In this document: one piece after another, positions 1 to 8,755 of the stretch
Numbering within the stretch: position 1 is the first letter of the stretch
How the letters are laid out: each line of letters starts with the position of its first letter
NCBI GenBank assembly: GCA_028703175.1
Contig: JAQVNJ010000049.1
Location: forward strand, 1-38,784
DNA from: JAAYCB01 sp012744395
GTDB taxonomy: Bacteria > Planctomycetota > Planctomycetia > Pirellulales > Thermoguttaceae
Length of the DNA: 38,784 bases
Reading direction: 5' to 3'
Position numbers and translations under genes: made by a program
Notes under the pieces: generated by a model
Database searches by the model: none
The model's input: only the letters and a program-made list of their open reading frames with translations
Told to the model about the DNA's origin: nothing

Positions 1-1878
1 ATCGGCCAAGGGCCGGCCACCGTCTGGGCCGACGTTCTGGCGCTCGCGCCCGCTGGCTCGCTCGACGACCTGCGAGCCAAGGACCTGCCACGCTCGATCG
101 AGGCCAAGAACGACCGGCTCGAGATCACGTTCGACACGCAAACCGCCGCGCTGGCGGTCGTCGACCGCCGCGACGCCGCGCGCTGGTCGCAGCGGGCCTC
201 CGCCGCGGTCGCCGTGCTGGCGGCCGAGCCTTATCCCGGCGGCCTGCGGATCGGGCTTCTCGATCCGCGTTCGATGCGGAATCTCGCCGTCGAAGTCCAG
301 TTGCTCGATGGAGCGGAATTCGCCGTCGAAATCAAGGGCGAAGGCGCGATGGATTCGGCCCTCGCCTACCCGCCGCCGTTCGAAACCGCCCCGGGCCAGT
401 TCCTCATCCTGCCGGTCAACGAGGGGATCAGTTATCCGGTCGACGACCCGTCGCTGCCCGAAATGAGCTACTACCTCTACGGCGGCCACGGCCTCTGCAT
501 GGGCTGGTATGGAGTGACCGACACGAAGCGGGCGCTGCTCTCGATCGTGGAGACTCCGGACGACGCCGCGGTCCGCCTGCCCCGCCTTGATGGCCGGCTG
601 GTGCTCAGCCCCGAGTGGCAACCGCAGAAGGGCGGCTGCGGCCCGCCGCGGCGGATTCGCTACAGCCTGTTCGACTCGGGCGGCTACGTGGCGATGTGCA
701 AACGCTACCGGGCGTACGCCGCGGAGATCGGGCTGCTGAAGACGTTGGCGGAGAAGCGGCAGGAGAACCCGGAGGTCGACAAGCTCGTCGGGGCGGTCAA
801 CATCTGGGCGTTCGGCCCGCGGGGGCCGCGGATGTGCGAGGAGCTGCGGGCGGCCGGCATCGAGCGGATCCTCTGGAGCAATCGCTCGACGCCCGAGGAA
901 ATCGACCGGATGAACGCGATCGGCGTGTTGACCAGCCGCTACGACATCTACCAGGACTGCATGAACCCGGCCAACTTCGACAAGCTCCGCGGAGTCCACG
1001 CTGATTGGACGAGCGAGGCCTGGCCCGACGGCGTGATGATCGACGCCCGGGGCGACTGGATTCGCGGCTGGCGAGTCAGGGGCAAGGACGACCAGTGGTA
1101 TCCCTGCGCGGTGCTCTGCGACCGGCTGGCGCCGGACTACGCGCGGCGGCGGATCGCGGAGGAGTTGAAGACGCACGCCTACCGCTGCCGGTTCATCGAT
1201 ACGACGACCGCTTCGCCGTGGCGCGAGTGCTACCACAAGGACCACCCGCTGACGCGGAGCGAGAGCAGGCACTGGAAGATGGAGCTGCTCCGCGTGGTCA
1301 GCCGCGAGTTCGGGCTGGTGACCGGCAGCGAGACGGGCCACGAGGCGTCGGTGCCCTACGTGCACTACTTCGAGGGGATGCTCAGCCTGGGGCCCTACCG
1401 CGTGCCCGACTCCGGCCGCAACATGCTCCAGCCCTGGGACGAGCCGCCGCAGCGCGTGGCCAGGTTCCAGACCGGCCACAAGTATCGCCTGCCCCTCTGG
1501 GAACTGGTCTATCACGATTGCGTCGTGGCCCAGTGGTACTGGGGCGATTACAACAACAAGCTGCCCACGCTCTGGGACCGCCGCGACCTGATCAACGCCC
1601 TTTACGGCACGCCGCCGATGTTCCTCTTCGACGCCAAAATATGGGAGAAGAACCGCGAGCGGTTCGCCCAGAGCTATAGGAACATCGCGCCGGTCGCCCG
1701 GGCGACCGGCTACAGCGAGATGCTCTCCCACGAGTGGCTGACCGCGGACCACGCGGTGCAGCAAACCCGCTTCGCCAACGGCGTGACGGTGACGGTCAAT
1801 TTCGGCGATGCGCCGTTTACGCTTCCCGACGGCACGCTGCTCGGCCCGCTTGAGCAGCAGGTGGCCGGCCTGCCCTGA
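1..1878 (+). CDS. Glycoside hydrolase-like protein, 5'-truncated (GH101/GH129-like, tentative)
   Basis: The frame is open from the first base, so the true start lies upstream of the window; 625 codons are visible. A beta-rich N-terminal part is followed by a barrel-like region with alternating strands such as VNIWAFG, IERILW and CRFIDTTTA (near nt 1190-1215), then GSETGHEA (near 1324-1350), and a short C-terminal beta domain (FANGVTVTVNFGD). An acidic residue ending one strand (FID) and a Glu on the next (GSE) fit a two-carboxylate retaining glycosidase. The general look matches the GH101/GH129/DUF5696 type of alpha-N-acetylgalactosaminidase-like proteins, but this is recognition by eye. It could be a hydrolase of another family. 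The coding call is secure; the family is not. It is followed by repeats and two more plus-strand genes. Confidence 0.7.
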   Translation: MGQGPATVWADVLALAPAGSLDDLRAKDLPRSIEAKNDRLEITFDTQTAALAVVDRRDAARWSQRASAAVAVLAAEPYPGGLRIGLLDPRSMRNLAVEVQLLDGAEFAVEIKGEGAMDSALAYPPPFETAPGQFLILPVNEGISYPVDDPSLPEMSYYLYGGHGLCMGWYGVTDTKRALLSIVETPDDAAVRLPRLDGRLVLSPEWQPQKGGCGPPRRIRYSLFDSGGYVAMCKRYRAYAAEIGLLKTLAEKRQENPEVDKLVGAVNIWAFGPRGPRMCEELRAAGIERILWSNRSTPEEIDRMNAIGVLTSRYDIYQDCMNPANFDKLRGVHADWTSEAWPDGVMIDARGDWIRGWRVRGKDDQWYPCAVLCDRLAPDYARRRIAEELKTHAYRCRFIDTTTASPWRECYHKDHPLTRSESRHWKMELLRVVSREFGLVTGSETGHEASVPYVHYFEGMLSLGPYRVPDSGRNMLQPWDEPPQRVARFQTGHKYRLPLWELVYHDCVVAQWYWGDYNNKLPTLWDRRDLINALYGTPPMFLFDAKIWEKNRERFAQSYRNIAPVARATGYSEMLSHEWLTADHAVQQTRFANGVTVTVNFGDAPFTLPDGTLLGPLEQQVAGLP

Positions 1879-1882
1879 GTTG

Positions 1883-1964
1883 GCCTCGCTTACGGCGTCG
1901 CGTGACTATTCGCCTCGCTGACGCGTCGGGTGACTATCGCCTCGCTTACGCGTCGAGTTATGAG
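1883..1964. repeat. Three tandem 27-28 bp repeats (planctomycete-type intergenic repeat)
   Basis: Three adjacent copies start at 1883, 1911 and 1938. Each has the core CCTCGCT[T/G]ACG followed by CGTCG and then GTGACTAT in the first two copies and GTTATGAG in the third. The first copy has one extra base. On the minus strand the array reads as repeated Thr-Arg-Arg-Val-Ser-Glu-Ala, a peptide often seen in spurious planctomycete ORFs, so it is probably a dispersed non-coding repeat. It fills the gap between the first two plus-strand genes. Confidence 0.8.
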
Positions 1965-2089
1965 AGCGTGCGGCACAGCGAAAGAGCCGCCGGCTCTTGT
2001 GAACGGGGCCGCGGACGGAGACAATGGGGAGGACTTCGCTCGAGTTTTCTCCGGCGTCCCGTCCATTTCCAGCAGAGGAGACTGTCCTG

Positions 2090-3565
2090 ATGGCGAGCCC
2101 CGCACGTTGTTTCCCACTTGCTTGGAGCGGCCTGTTGATCGTTGCCGGCCTTCTGCCCGCCGCGGATCAGAAGCCGGCGGCTGCCTGGTCTCCGCGCGTG
2201 CAGGCCGTTTTGGAGGCTATCCAGCCGCTCCCCTCGCCGCGGCGGACGCGGCTGCCGCTGTACCTCTGGCCGGCCTCGAACCCCGGGCGGCTCGACGATG
2301 CGGCGGCCGAGCAGCTCGTGCGGGAATTGGACCGCCGCGGGGTCGGGCTGATCTCCTCCTGGTCGCCGGCCAAGCGGGAGACAAGCCTCTCCCAGAGCCT
2401 GTCGATTGCCCGGGCGCAGACCAGGCTCGGCGTGCCGGTCAACGTGAACGCCACCGCGTGCCTCCACAAGTTCTTCAACGGCGACGAGCGGACCGCGCAC
2501 GTCGACGACGCCGGGCGCCCGTTCTGGGACGAATCGTTCGACACGAATTCGAGCAAGCACTCGATCGGCTGCCCGTTCACCCTCGATTTCCGCGTCGCCG
2601 CGATCCGCGAGCAGGTCGACCAGTTCGCCCGCGCGTATCAACAGGCGGGGCTCAAGGTCGACTTCATCTTCGCCGACTGGGAGATCGACGGACCGCTCGA
2701 TTACAACGGGGCGCACGCCGCCGCGCAGCGCTGCGCGCGCTGCCGGAAGCAGTTTCAAGACCCGGCCAACTTCCTCGAGTTCCAGAAGACCGTCCGCGAC
2801 CTGCGCAGCCGGCTTCAGCGATCGGTCTTCGCCAATCCGATTCTGGAAAGATTCCCCCATGCGCTGGTCGGCAACTACGCCGTCTATCCGCATGACGGCT
2901 ACCGCTACTGGTACGATTATTTCGAGACGTTCGCCGAGGGCCAGCCGCATATCGCCGACCAGCGGGCCCGCTACCGGCTGTGGGCCCAGGAGTTCCCGGC
3001 AACCGGCTACACCTGCGCGATGCCGGTCGTCTACACCTGGTACCCGACCTACACCTGGTACGACTTCGACAACGGCGACTACCGCTGGTTCTACAACATG
3101 CTGCTGGTCGCCAGCAATGCGGGCCGGAGCACGCCGGCGGAGATTCCCATCGTCAGCTTCGTACACTGGAACACGACCGCGCCGCCGCGCGACCCGGACC
3201 CGGCCGTCAAGCAGTTCAGCCGGCAGGCATACCAGGAACTGCTCTGGCACATGTTGCTGCGCGGAACGGACGCCCTGTTCCTCTGGTGCATGCAAACGGA
3301 GGATGCCGAGGAGTGCCGCCTGGTCCACGAAGTCTACGCGGAAGCCCAGCAATACGCCGAGTTTCTCAACGACGGCAAGCCGGTCTCGTTCGAGGTCCCC
3401 AAGCGACCCGGAATTGTCGTCTCCGGGATCGTCCGGGAGAACCAGTTGCTCGTCCGCCGCACCGACTTCGTCGAGGGGCGGGGCGACGTGGCAATCCCGC
3501 TGGGAACCCGCACGATCACCGTCCAACCCCGGCCGGGCAAGTGCCAGGTGCTCGCGCTGGACTGA
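2090..3565 (+). CDS. Secreted TIM-barrel glycosidase-like protein of unknown specificity
   Basis: A 491-aa protein. The ATG at 2090 is chosen because AGAGGAG lies 9 bases upstream and the following residues form a signal peptide (hydrophobic stretch LAWSGLLIVAGLLPAAD). The longer frame upstream has no such support. The body looks like a (beta/alpha)8 barrel: LPLYLWPAS near the N-terminus, VDFIFADWEIDG with an Asp-x-Glu pair (D196, E198) at a strand end, then YTCAMPVVYTWYPTYTWYD and GTDALFLWC. An acidic DxE on strand 4 recalls GH18/GH56-type barrels, but no family is firmly recognised. A short beta domain closes the protein. The next gene, a DUF6807 protein, begins 49 bases downstream, so the two are probably co-transcribed. 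Export and an enzymatic role are inferences. Confidence 0.8.
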   Translation: MASPARCFPLAWSGLLIVAGLLPAADQKPAAAWSPRVQAVLEAIQPLPSPRRTRLPLYLWPASNPGRLDDAAAEQLVRELDRRGVGLISSWSPAKRETSLSQSLSIARAQTRLGVPVNVNATACLHKFFNGDERTAHVDDAGRPFWDESFDTNSSKHSIGCPFTLDFRVAAIREQVDQFARAYQQAGLKVDFIFADWEIDGPLDYNGAHAAAQRCARCRKQFQDPANFLEFQKTVRDLRSRLQRSVFANPILERFPHALVGNYAVYPHDGYRYWYDYFETFAEGQPHIADQRARYRLWAQEFPATGYTCAMPVVYTWYPTYTWYDFDNGDYRWFYNMLLVASNAGRSTPAEIPIVSFVHWNTTAPPRDPDPAVKQFSRQAYQELLWHMLLRGTDALFLWCMQTEDAEECRLVHEVYAEAQQYAEFLNDGKPVSFEVPKRPGIVVSGIVRENQLLVRRTDFVEGRGDVAIPLGTRTITVQPRPGKCQVLALD

Positions 3566-3614
3566 TCCGGCCGTTGCCGCGCCGTCGCGACCCCATCATA
3601 CCGAGGAATTTCTG

Positions 3615-4589
3615 ATGAAAAACTATCGTCTTGCCACCATCCTCCTCGCTCTCCTGCTCGCGGCGGGCCGGACCGCAGCGGCTGCCGAGGAGCTCAACCT
3701 GAAGGAGGAGCCGGGCCAGCATCTCGATGTCCGCCTCGGCGACCGCGTCCTCGTCCGCTACATGCGCGCATTCGACACCTCCACGCCCGAGCGGCGCGCG
3801 GAGACCAACAAGCCCTACCTGCACGTCTTCGATCCCGAGGGGCGGGCGCCGATCACGAACGGGCCCGGCGGCCTGTATCCGCACCACCGCGGGATCTTCA
3901 TCGGCTGGACGCGAATCGGCTGCGGCGGCAAGACGTACAACTTCTGGGGCATGGGCGACAGCGCGCAGATTCATCAGAAATTCCTGCAACTCGAGGCCGA
4001 TGCGAACCGGGCGTCCTTCACGTCGCTGGTCCGTTGGGAGAGCCGCACGGGCGAGACGATCCTCCTCGAGGAGCGGACGCAGACCGTCTTCCCGGCGCTA
4101 TCGCCGGCCTACCTGGCAATCGATTTCACGTCGCGCTTGGCCGCCCCCAGCGGAGAGGTGACGCTCGACGGCGACCCGGAACACGGCGGCGTCCAGTACC
4201 GCCCGGCCGACGCGATCGACCGCAAACAGACGCTCTATGTGTTCCCCGTCGAGAATCCGCAACCGACCTCGGACCTGGATTATCCCTGGGTCGGCGAGAC
4301 GTATCTGCTCGGGGAAGCGCGGTACAGCGTGGTTGCGATGAACCATCCGTCGAACCCCAAGGGCACGCGTTTCAGCGCCTACCGCGACTACGGCCGCTTC
4401 GGCGGATTTGTCCGCGGGCCGATCAAGCCGGGCGCGCCGCTGACGCTCCGCTACCGCTTCCTGATTGCCGCCGGCCCGATGCCGCCCGCCTCCCTGATCC
4501 AGGCAAGCTACAACCAGTTCGCGGGCACCAACAGCCCGCCGCCAAAAACCGCCGTGCGCTGGTCGGATCAACCCGCGGCGAAGAAGTGA
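3615..4589 (+). CDS. DUF6807 (PmoA-like) secreted protein
   Basis: A 324-aa protein with a signal peptide (MKNYRLATILLALLLAAG, cleavage near AAAAEE). The start is the ATG preceded by GAGG at 3604. The motif YPHHRGIFIGW and the closing GAPLTLRYRFLIAAG mark the DUF6807 / methane oxygenase PmoA-like family, which is widespread in Planctomycetota and Bacteroidota beside glycoside hydrolases and sugar oxidoreductases. The biochemical function of the family is not established, and the PmoA name should not be read as methane oxidation. The region around residues 90-110 contains the paired histidines. It ends 25 bases before the end of the convergent GH123-like gene. Confidence 0.88.
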   Translation: MKNYRLATILLALLLAAGRTAAAAEELNLKEEPGQHLDVRLGDRVLVRYMRAFDTSTPERRAETNKPYLHVFDPEGRAPITNGPGGLYPHHRGIFIGWTRIGCGGKTYNFWGMGDSAQIHQKFLQLEADANRASFTSLVRWESRTGETILLEERTQTVFPALSPAYLAIDFTSRLAAPSGEVTLDGDPEHGGVQYRPADAIDRKQTLYVFPVENPQPTSDLDYPWVGETYLLGEARYSVVAMNHPSNPKGTRFSAYRDYGRFGGFVRGPIKPGAPLTLRYRFLIAAGPMPPASLIQASYNQFAGTNSPPPKTAVRWSDQPAAKK

Positions 4590-4596
4590 TCCTCCC

Positions 4597-4616
4597 GCGG
4601 GCTTGCCCGGCGGATC
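4597..4616. repeat. Dispersed GC-rich repeat, single copy
   Basis: This 20-base stretch differs at two positions from the repeat unit found three times at 38605-38700. It lies between two convergent genes and overlaps the last codons of the GH123-like gene, so part of that gene's C-terminus may come from the repeat. Confidence 0.5.
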
Positions 4617-6402
4617 ATCTTTTGGGATCCGCGCCGGCGCGCTGGATTGCCTCGGCAAGCTCCCGCCGCACATCCAGGAGTACCCGCGGGTCGCGGCAGT
4701 AATCCCACCAGTTCGGCGCGATCTTGTCCACCAACCGCTTGACCGCCGCATCGCCGGAGCGCTCCCGCAGGATCGCGAAGTACTCGTAGTCCTCCATCCC
4801 GTCCCTGAGGACCTTCAGGCGGATGCTCGCGACCGGCCCGTCGATCCCGCAGGGCGTGCCGGGGTAGAACAGGTAGCCGCCGCCGTTGAAGTGCCCGGGA
4901 TGGGCAAACGCCGGGTTGTTCCACGGATCGATCACCGCCGTCACCGTCGACCAGTACAACAGCCCCGTGATCCCATACTGCCGGTTGATCCACGTGGGCA
5001 CCCGGTAGACGATCAGCGGGCGGTCGATGTGCCAGTAGGGCGGATCGAGGTCCTTGACCTGCTCGTATTGCGGGTGATACCTTGGCGCCCGCTGGACCAG
5101 CGCCGTGTAGGACCAGACTTCGTCGCCGCCGGCGATCTTCCGCTCGATCGTGCCGCGGTCGATGAACGCCCACAGCGGGCACCAGATGTCGACCGCCGGA
5201 TCGATGTCGGCCCAGGAGGGATCGTGCGGGTACGTCTGCTCGACCACCACGCACTTCAACTCCGGGACCGCCTCGTGAACAATTTGCCCCATGACGAGCA
5301 CCTGCTCGTAATTCTCCGGAATGTTCGGCTCGTCCCAGAGATAGACATAGGCGTCCTTCTCCCATCCGCTGCGTTTCAGATAGTCGTAATACTCGCGGTA
5401 ATACCGCTGGGCCTTTGCGCGCTGGTCGGGCGGAACCTGCTTGTAGTCGGGGCCCGTCGCCGCCACGCTCAGCCGGGCGAACGGCGCCCGGGGAATCTCG
5501 AAATCCGCGACGTGCAATTCCGCGAGGTACTGCTTGAGCGCCTCGTGCCGCTCGGGCGAAATCGTCAGCGAGCCGTCCTTGTTGACTTCCGGCAACAGGT
5601 AACCGGGGATCGGTGGATTGAGCCGATGCTCGGCCATCGCCCGGCAGTAGCGCATCTCGATCTCGCGGAACTTGTCCGAGCCGGGCTCGGCGTTGAAGTA
5701 CCGGCCAACGGTCCGGAAACTGCCGAAATGGTTCCGGTGGGTGGGCCGATCGGGAAGCGCGAAGTCCCAGACGGTCAGCGCGACCGGCAGTTCGATCGCG
5801 CCTTGATTGCGTGTGCGAACGCGGAGCACTCCCTTGTAGTCGCCCGCCGCCGCGTCCTCGGGCACGTGCACGTCGACCCAGATCGGCTGATTCTGCCCCC
5901 GGAAGACCTCAAACGGCACGCCGTACATGTCGTGGCCGCGCACCGTCGACGGACCTCCCCAGCGCTCCTGGATCCGCCGCCGGGGCTCGATCGGCTCGCC
6001 GGTGATCGGGTTGACGAAGGGAACCAGGGGGTCCGTATACAGCCCCGGCGGCAGCTCCGCCCTGGGCGTCGACTTCCTCACCCGCGTGTATTCCGCCCGG
6101 TAGAGCGTGATATTCTCCGCGGGAATTGCCGCGCCGCCCGGACCGGCCAGGCCGCTGATCTCCGCCGAGGTCACCAGGACGTTTTCGCCCACCGCGGAAA
6201 CCACGCATTGAAACGACTCCCACTCGTTCTTCGCCGCACTGATCTTCACTTCGGGCGGGCCGTCCGGCGGTTGATCCAGGCCGATCCGCTCCATGCTGCC
6301 AAGCGCCGTCAACCGCACCTGCCGGTTTTCGGCGGCGTCCGCCCCCGGGCCGCCGACCAATCCGAAACATGCCAATCCGAGCAAAACGCAGTAGCGCATC
6401 AT
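4615..6402 (-). CDS. GH123-like glycoside hydrolase (DUF4091)
   Basis: A 595-aa secreted protein. AGGGGAGG precedes two adjacent ATG codons (6402 and 6399); either could be the start. A signal peptide (CVLLGLACFGLVGG) is followed by a beta-sandwich N-terminal domain (about 30-190, with KNEWESFQCVV typical of this family) and a barrel domain (about 200-540). The strand YVYLWDEPN carries the adjacent Asp-Glu pair (D357-E358 from 6402) that in GH123 beta-N-acetylgalactosaminidases serves substrate-assisted catalysis, and its position agrees with the family. The C-terminal part has ASIRLKVLRDGMEDYEYF, a hallmark of DUF4091. Substrate is probably a terminal hexosamine, but DUF4091 proteins are diverse. 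It lies 73 bases after the double hydrolase gene on the same strand, probably one transcript. Confidence 0.88.
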   Translation of the reverse strand: MMRYCVLLGLACFGLVGGPGADAAENRQVRLTALGSMERIGLDQPPDGPPEVKISAAKNEWESFQCVVSAVGENVLVTSAEISGLAGPGGAAIPAENITLYRAEYTRVRKSTPRAELPPGLYTDPLVPFVNPITGEPIEPRRRIQERWGGPSTVRGHDMYGVPFEVFRGQNQPIWVDVHVPEDAAAGDYKGVLRVRTRNQGAIELPVALTVWDFALPDRPTHRNHFGSFRTVGRYFNAEPGSDKFREIEMRYCRAMAEHRLNPPIPGYLLPEVNKDGSLTISPERHEALKQYLAELHVADFEIPRAPFARLSVAATGPDYKQVPPDQRAKAQRYYREYYDYLKRSGWEKDAYVYLWDEPNIPENYEQVLVMGQIVHEAVPELKCVVVEQTYPHDPSWADIDPAVDIWCPLWAFIDRGTIERKIAGGDEVWSYTALVQRAPRYHPQYEQVKDLDPPYWHIDRPLIVYRVPTWINRQYGITGLLYWSTVTAVIDPWNNPAFAHPGHFNGGGYLFYPGTPCGIDGPVASIRLKVLRDGMEDYEYFAILRERSGDAAVKRLVDKIAPNWWDYCRDPRVLLDVRRELAEAIQRAGADPKR

Positions 6403-6475
6403 CAAACCTCCCCTACGCGGTAGTCCAAACGCCGGCGCGACCGTTCACGCCCCGGATGGACTGGAAGTGGCGGCC

Positions 6476-8665
6476 TCATTCTCGCAGAAAACTCAGCAGC
6501 CGGTCAACCGCGCGGGCGGCGGTTCCGCCAGCTGCCGGCGAGAACTCGAGCTTCTCCGGCGAACCCAATCCGGCATACACCGCGCGCGGCCAGCCGCACA
6601 GGTCCTGGCAGCGATCCGATGGCAGAGGCTCGAGCATCGCATCGACCGGATCGATCCATGCCAGCCGGCGGGGCGCGACCAGGGAGGCCAGGTCCGGAAG
6701 ATCGAACGTCTGCAAAGCCCGGGGCACCCAGAAATAGTCGCGGCAGGCGTAATACGGCGAGCCGGTGATCAGCCGGTAGGAAGGCACCGTCCGCACGCAG
6801 GCGACGGCGGCGGGCCGGGGGTCGAAAGCGGCGCTGGCAAGGGCCCAGACTCCGCCGAGACCTTCGCCCACCAGCACCACCGGCCGGCCGGCCAGGTCGT
6901 CGCGGGAGGCGATCCAGTCCAGCCCCCGAATCACGTCGAACGCCTGCATCGCCAGGAGGGTCGTCCCCAATTGCGCGGTGGCCACGGCGGACGAGTCGAA
7001 GCGGAACTGCTGGGGATCGTAGCGCGTCAAGGGCAAGAGTTTCAACCGGTCGCGGGGATCGGTCTCGCCGGCGCCGCGCACATCAAGCGAAAACACTAGC
7101 TGGCCGGCGCGGACCAATTCCAGCGCGAGCGACGGCTGGGCCGCCGCGGCCGGTTTGCCTTCGTCCGAGATGTGCATCACCAGGGGGCCGCGGCCGCCGC
7201 CCTGCCTGGGCCTCAGCAGCAGCCCCGGCAGGCGGACCGCCGGCTCGCTCTCCAGGACGAATTTCTCGGCCATGAAATCTTCGTGGTCGACCGCGCCGCG
7301 CGCGGCGCAGGGGGGCGCCCCGCGCCGCTCGGGCAATCGCAGGCCGATCCGCGCCCGCACGGCCTCGCGGATTTCACTCCGGACCCGGTCGATCGCCCGC
7401 GCGTCCTCAGGGACCGGGCGGGGGCTGAGCAGGCTCTCCGCCCGGGCGGCGTTGAGGGTCTGGCCCGACGCGCTTCCCAGATCGCGGAGCGTGTATCCCG
7501 TGGAAGTGCAGCGGAGACGCTCGGGAGTCTCGGGCGCCAAGGGAGGCTCCTCGGAGCCCTCCGCCTGCTTGCCGAACCAGCGGTTGAGCCAGCCGTACGC
7601 CGGTTCGCGCTTCGGCTGCTTCATGTCGTGCACGCCGTCGACGAGGACCATCTGGAGGCGCTCGTCCTCGGCCCCGAGGCCCTGGTAGAACGGGCGCATC
7701 CAGTCCATCTTGCGGCGGTGGCCCGCTTCCTCGCCCGAGTCGCGCCCGACAATGAACAGGCAGGGGCGAGGGGCGATCAGGCTGAGCAGGTCCGCCTTGG
7801 GCAGTTCCTTGCCGGCCAGGTACGTCTCCTCCATGCTCCCGCCGGGATGCGCGGCGGCACAGACCTTGATCCGGGTGTCGGCGGCCGTGGCCAGCAGGGC
7901 CATGATCCCGCCCCCCGAGTTGCCCACGACGCCGATCCGCTCGGCGTCGACTTCGGGCCGGGTGACGAGATAGTCGACGGCCCGGGTGGCGTCCCAGGTG
8001 CGATAGCCCGCCAGCGAGCGACCGACCAGCCACGAGGGCCGGGCCAGGTAGTGGTGCTGGCTGACACACAGCGGGACGAGCGGCTTGCCCGTCTCCGGAT
8101 CGAAATACTCCGAACGCTCCCCCTGCCCCGTCGGGTCCAACGCCAACACCACGTACCCCTTGAGCACCAGTCCCAGGCAGGCCTCGTGATACAACCGGGA
8201 AGCCTTGCCCTCGGTGGCGTGGCCGCAGGTGAACAAGACGCCCGGCTGGGGGAGCGGCCGGCCCTTCGGCACGTAGACGTTCGCGGTGCAGTCGTACTTC
8301 GGCTGACTCTGAAAGATCAGTTTCTCAATCACGTAGTCCGGCCGGTCCAGTTTGCCGACGATGCGGGCGTCGAGCGGGCATTTCTCGCCAAAATCGCCAA
8401 GGATTTCCCCAAGCCGGTCGCGGGTCCGCTCCTGCCGCGCCCGCCAGGCCTGCGGCGACTTGAGTCTCTCCAGCTCCCGCTCGCGAGCCTCCCAGACGGC
8501 CTGCATCTTCTCGCCGAGGTATTGCTGGAGCATCGAACGCGCTTGCTTGCGCTCGCCGGGCGTCTGGTGGACGCGGAGGTCGTCAACCGGTTCGGCGCCC
8601 AAGGCCGTCGATACGAGAAGAGGGACGAGAAAGGCCAACACGAGTTGTTTGATTCCGCCCATCAT
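6476..8665 (-). CDS. Secreted double alpha/beta-hydrolase (acetyl-xylan-esterase-like), second half inactive
   Basis: About 729 aa; the start lies at ATG 8665 or the adjacent ATG 8662, with GAGG just upstream, and a GTG at 8674 is also possible. Signal peptide: LVLAFLVPLLVSTALG. The first alpha/beta-hydrolase domain (about 80-400) has GHATEGKAS in the oxyanion region, nucleophile elbow GNSGGG (S250), acid-side strand PCLFIVGRD and catalytic-His motif GVHDM. The second domain (about 450-729) repeats the fold (SLDVRGAGETD) but its elbow reads GEGLGG, with Gly at position 602 where Ser is expected. It resembles the prolyl-oligopeptidase/acetyl-xylan-esterase (Abhydrolase_7) group found in planctomycetes. 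Likely role: de-esterification of polysaccharide in the periplasm. Substrate is inferred only. The GH123-like gene follows on the same strand. Confidence 0.88.
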   Translation of the reverse strand: MMGGIKQLVLAFLVPLLVSTALGAEPVDDLRVHQTPGERKQARSMLQQYLGEKMQAVWEARERELERLKSPQAWRARQERTRDRLGEILGDFGEKCPLDARIVGKLDRPDYVIEKLIFQSQPKYDCTANVYVPKGRPLPQPGVLFTCGHATEGKASRLYHEACLGLVLKGYVVLALDPTGQGERSEYFDPETGKPLVPLCVSQHHYLARPSWLVGRSLAGYRTWDATRAVDYLVTRPEVDAERIGVVGNSGGGIMALLATAADTRIKVCAAAHPGGSMEETYLAGKELPKADLLSLIAPRPCLFIVGRDSGEEAGHRRKMDWMRPFYQGLGAEDERLQMVLVDGVHDMKQPKREPAYGWLNRWFGKQAEGSEEPPLAPETPERLRCTSTGYTLRDLGSASGQTLNAARAESLLSPRPVPEDARAIDRVRSEIREAVRARIGLRLPERRGAPPCAARGAVDHEDFMAEKFVLESEPAVRLPGLLLRPRQGGGRGPLVMHISDEGKPAAAAQPSLALELVRAGQLVFSLDVRGAGETDPRDRLKLLPLTRYDPQQFRFDSSAVATAQLGTTLLAMQAFDVIRGLDWIASRDDLAGRPVVLVGEGLGGVWALASAAFDPRPAAVACVRTVPSYRLITGSPYYACRDYFWVPRALQTFDLPDLASLVAPRRLAWIDPVDAMLEPLPSDRCQDLCGWPRAVYAGLGSPEKLEFSPAAGGTAARAVDRLLSFLRE

Positions 8666-8755
8666 GCGCCTCACGTCTCCAGAAGTCCCCTCTGCCTGGG
8701 CAATTCCTTGCCAACGAGAATCAATCCGCCGGAATCGGCCGCACGATCGTTTCCG

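Noticed and set aside
4603..6423. A 606-codon open frame on the plus strand opposite the GH123-like gene
   Set aside because: High GC keeps the antisense frame open. Its product is Arg/Pro/Val-rich without domains, while the minus frame has signal peptide, ribosome site and family motifs.
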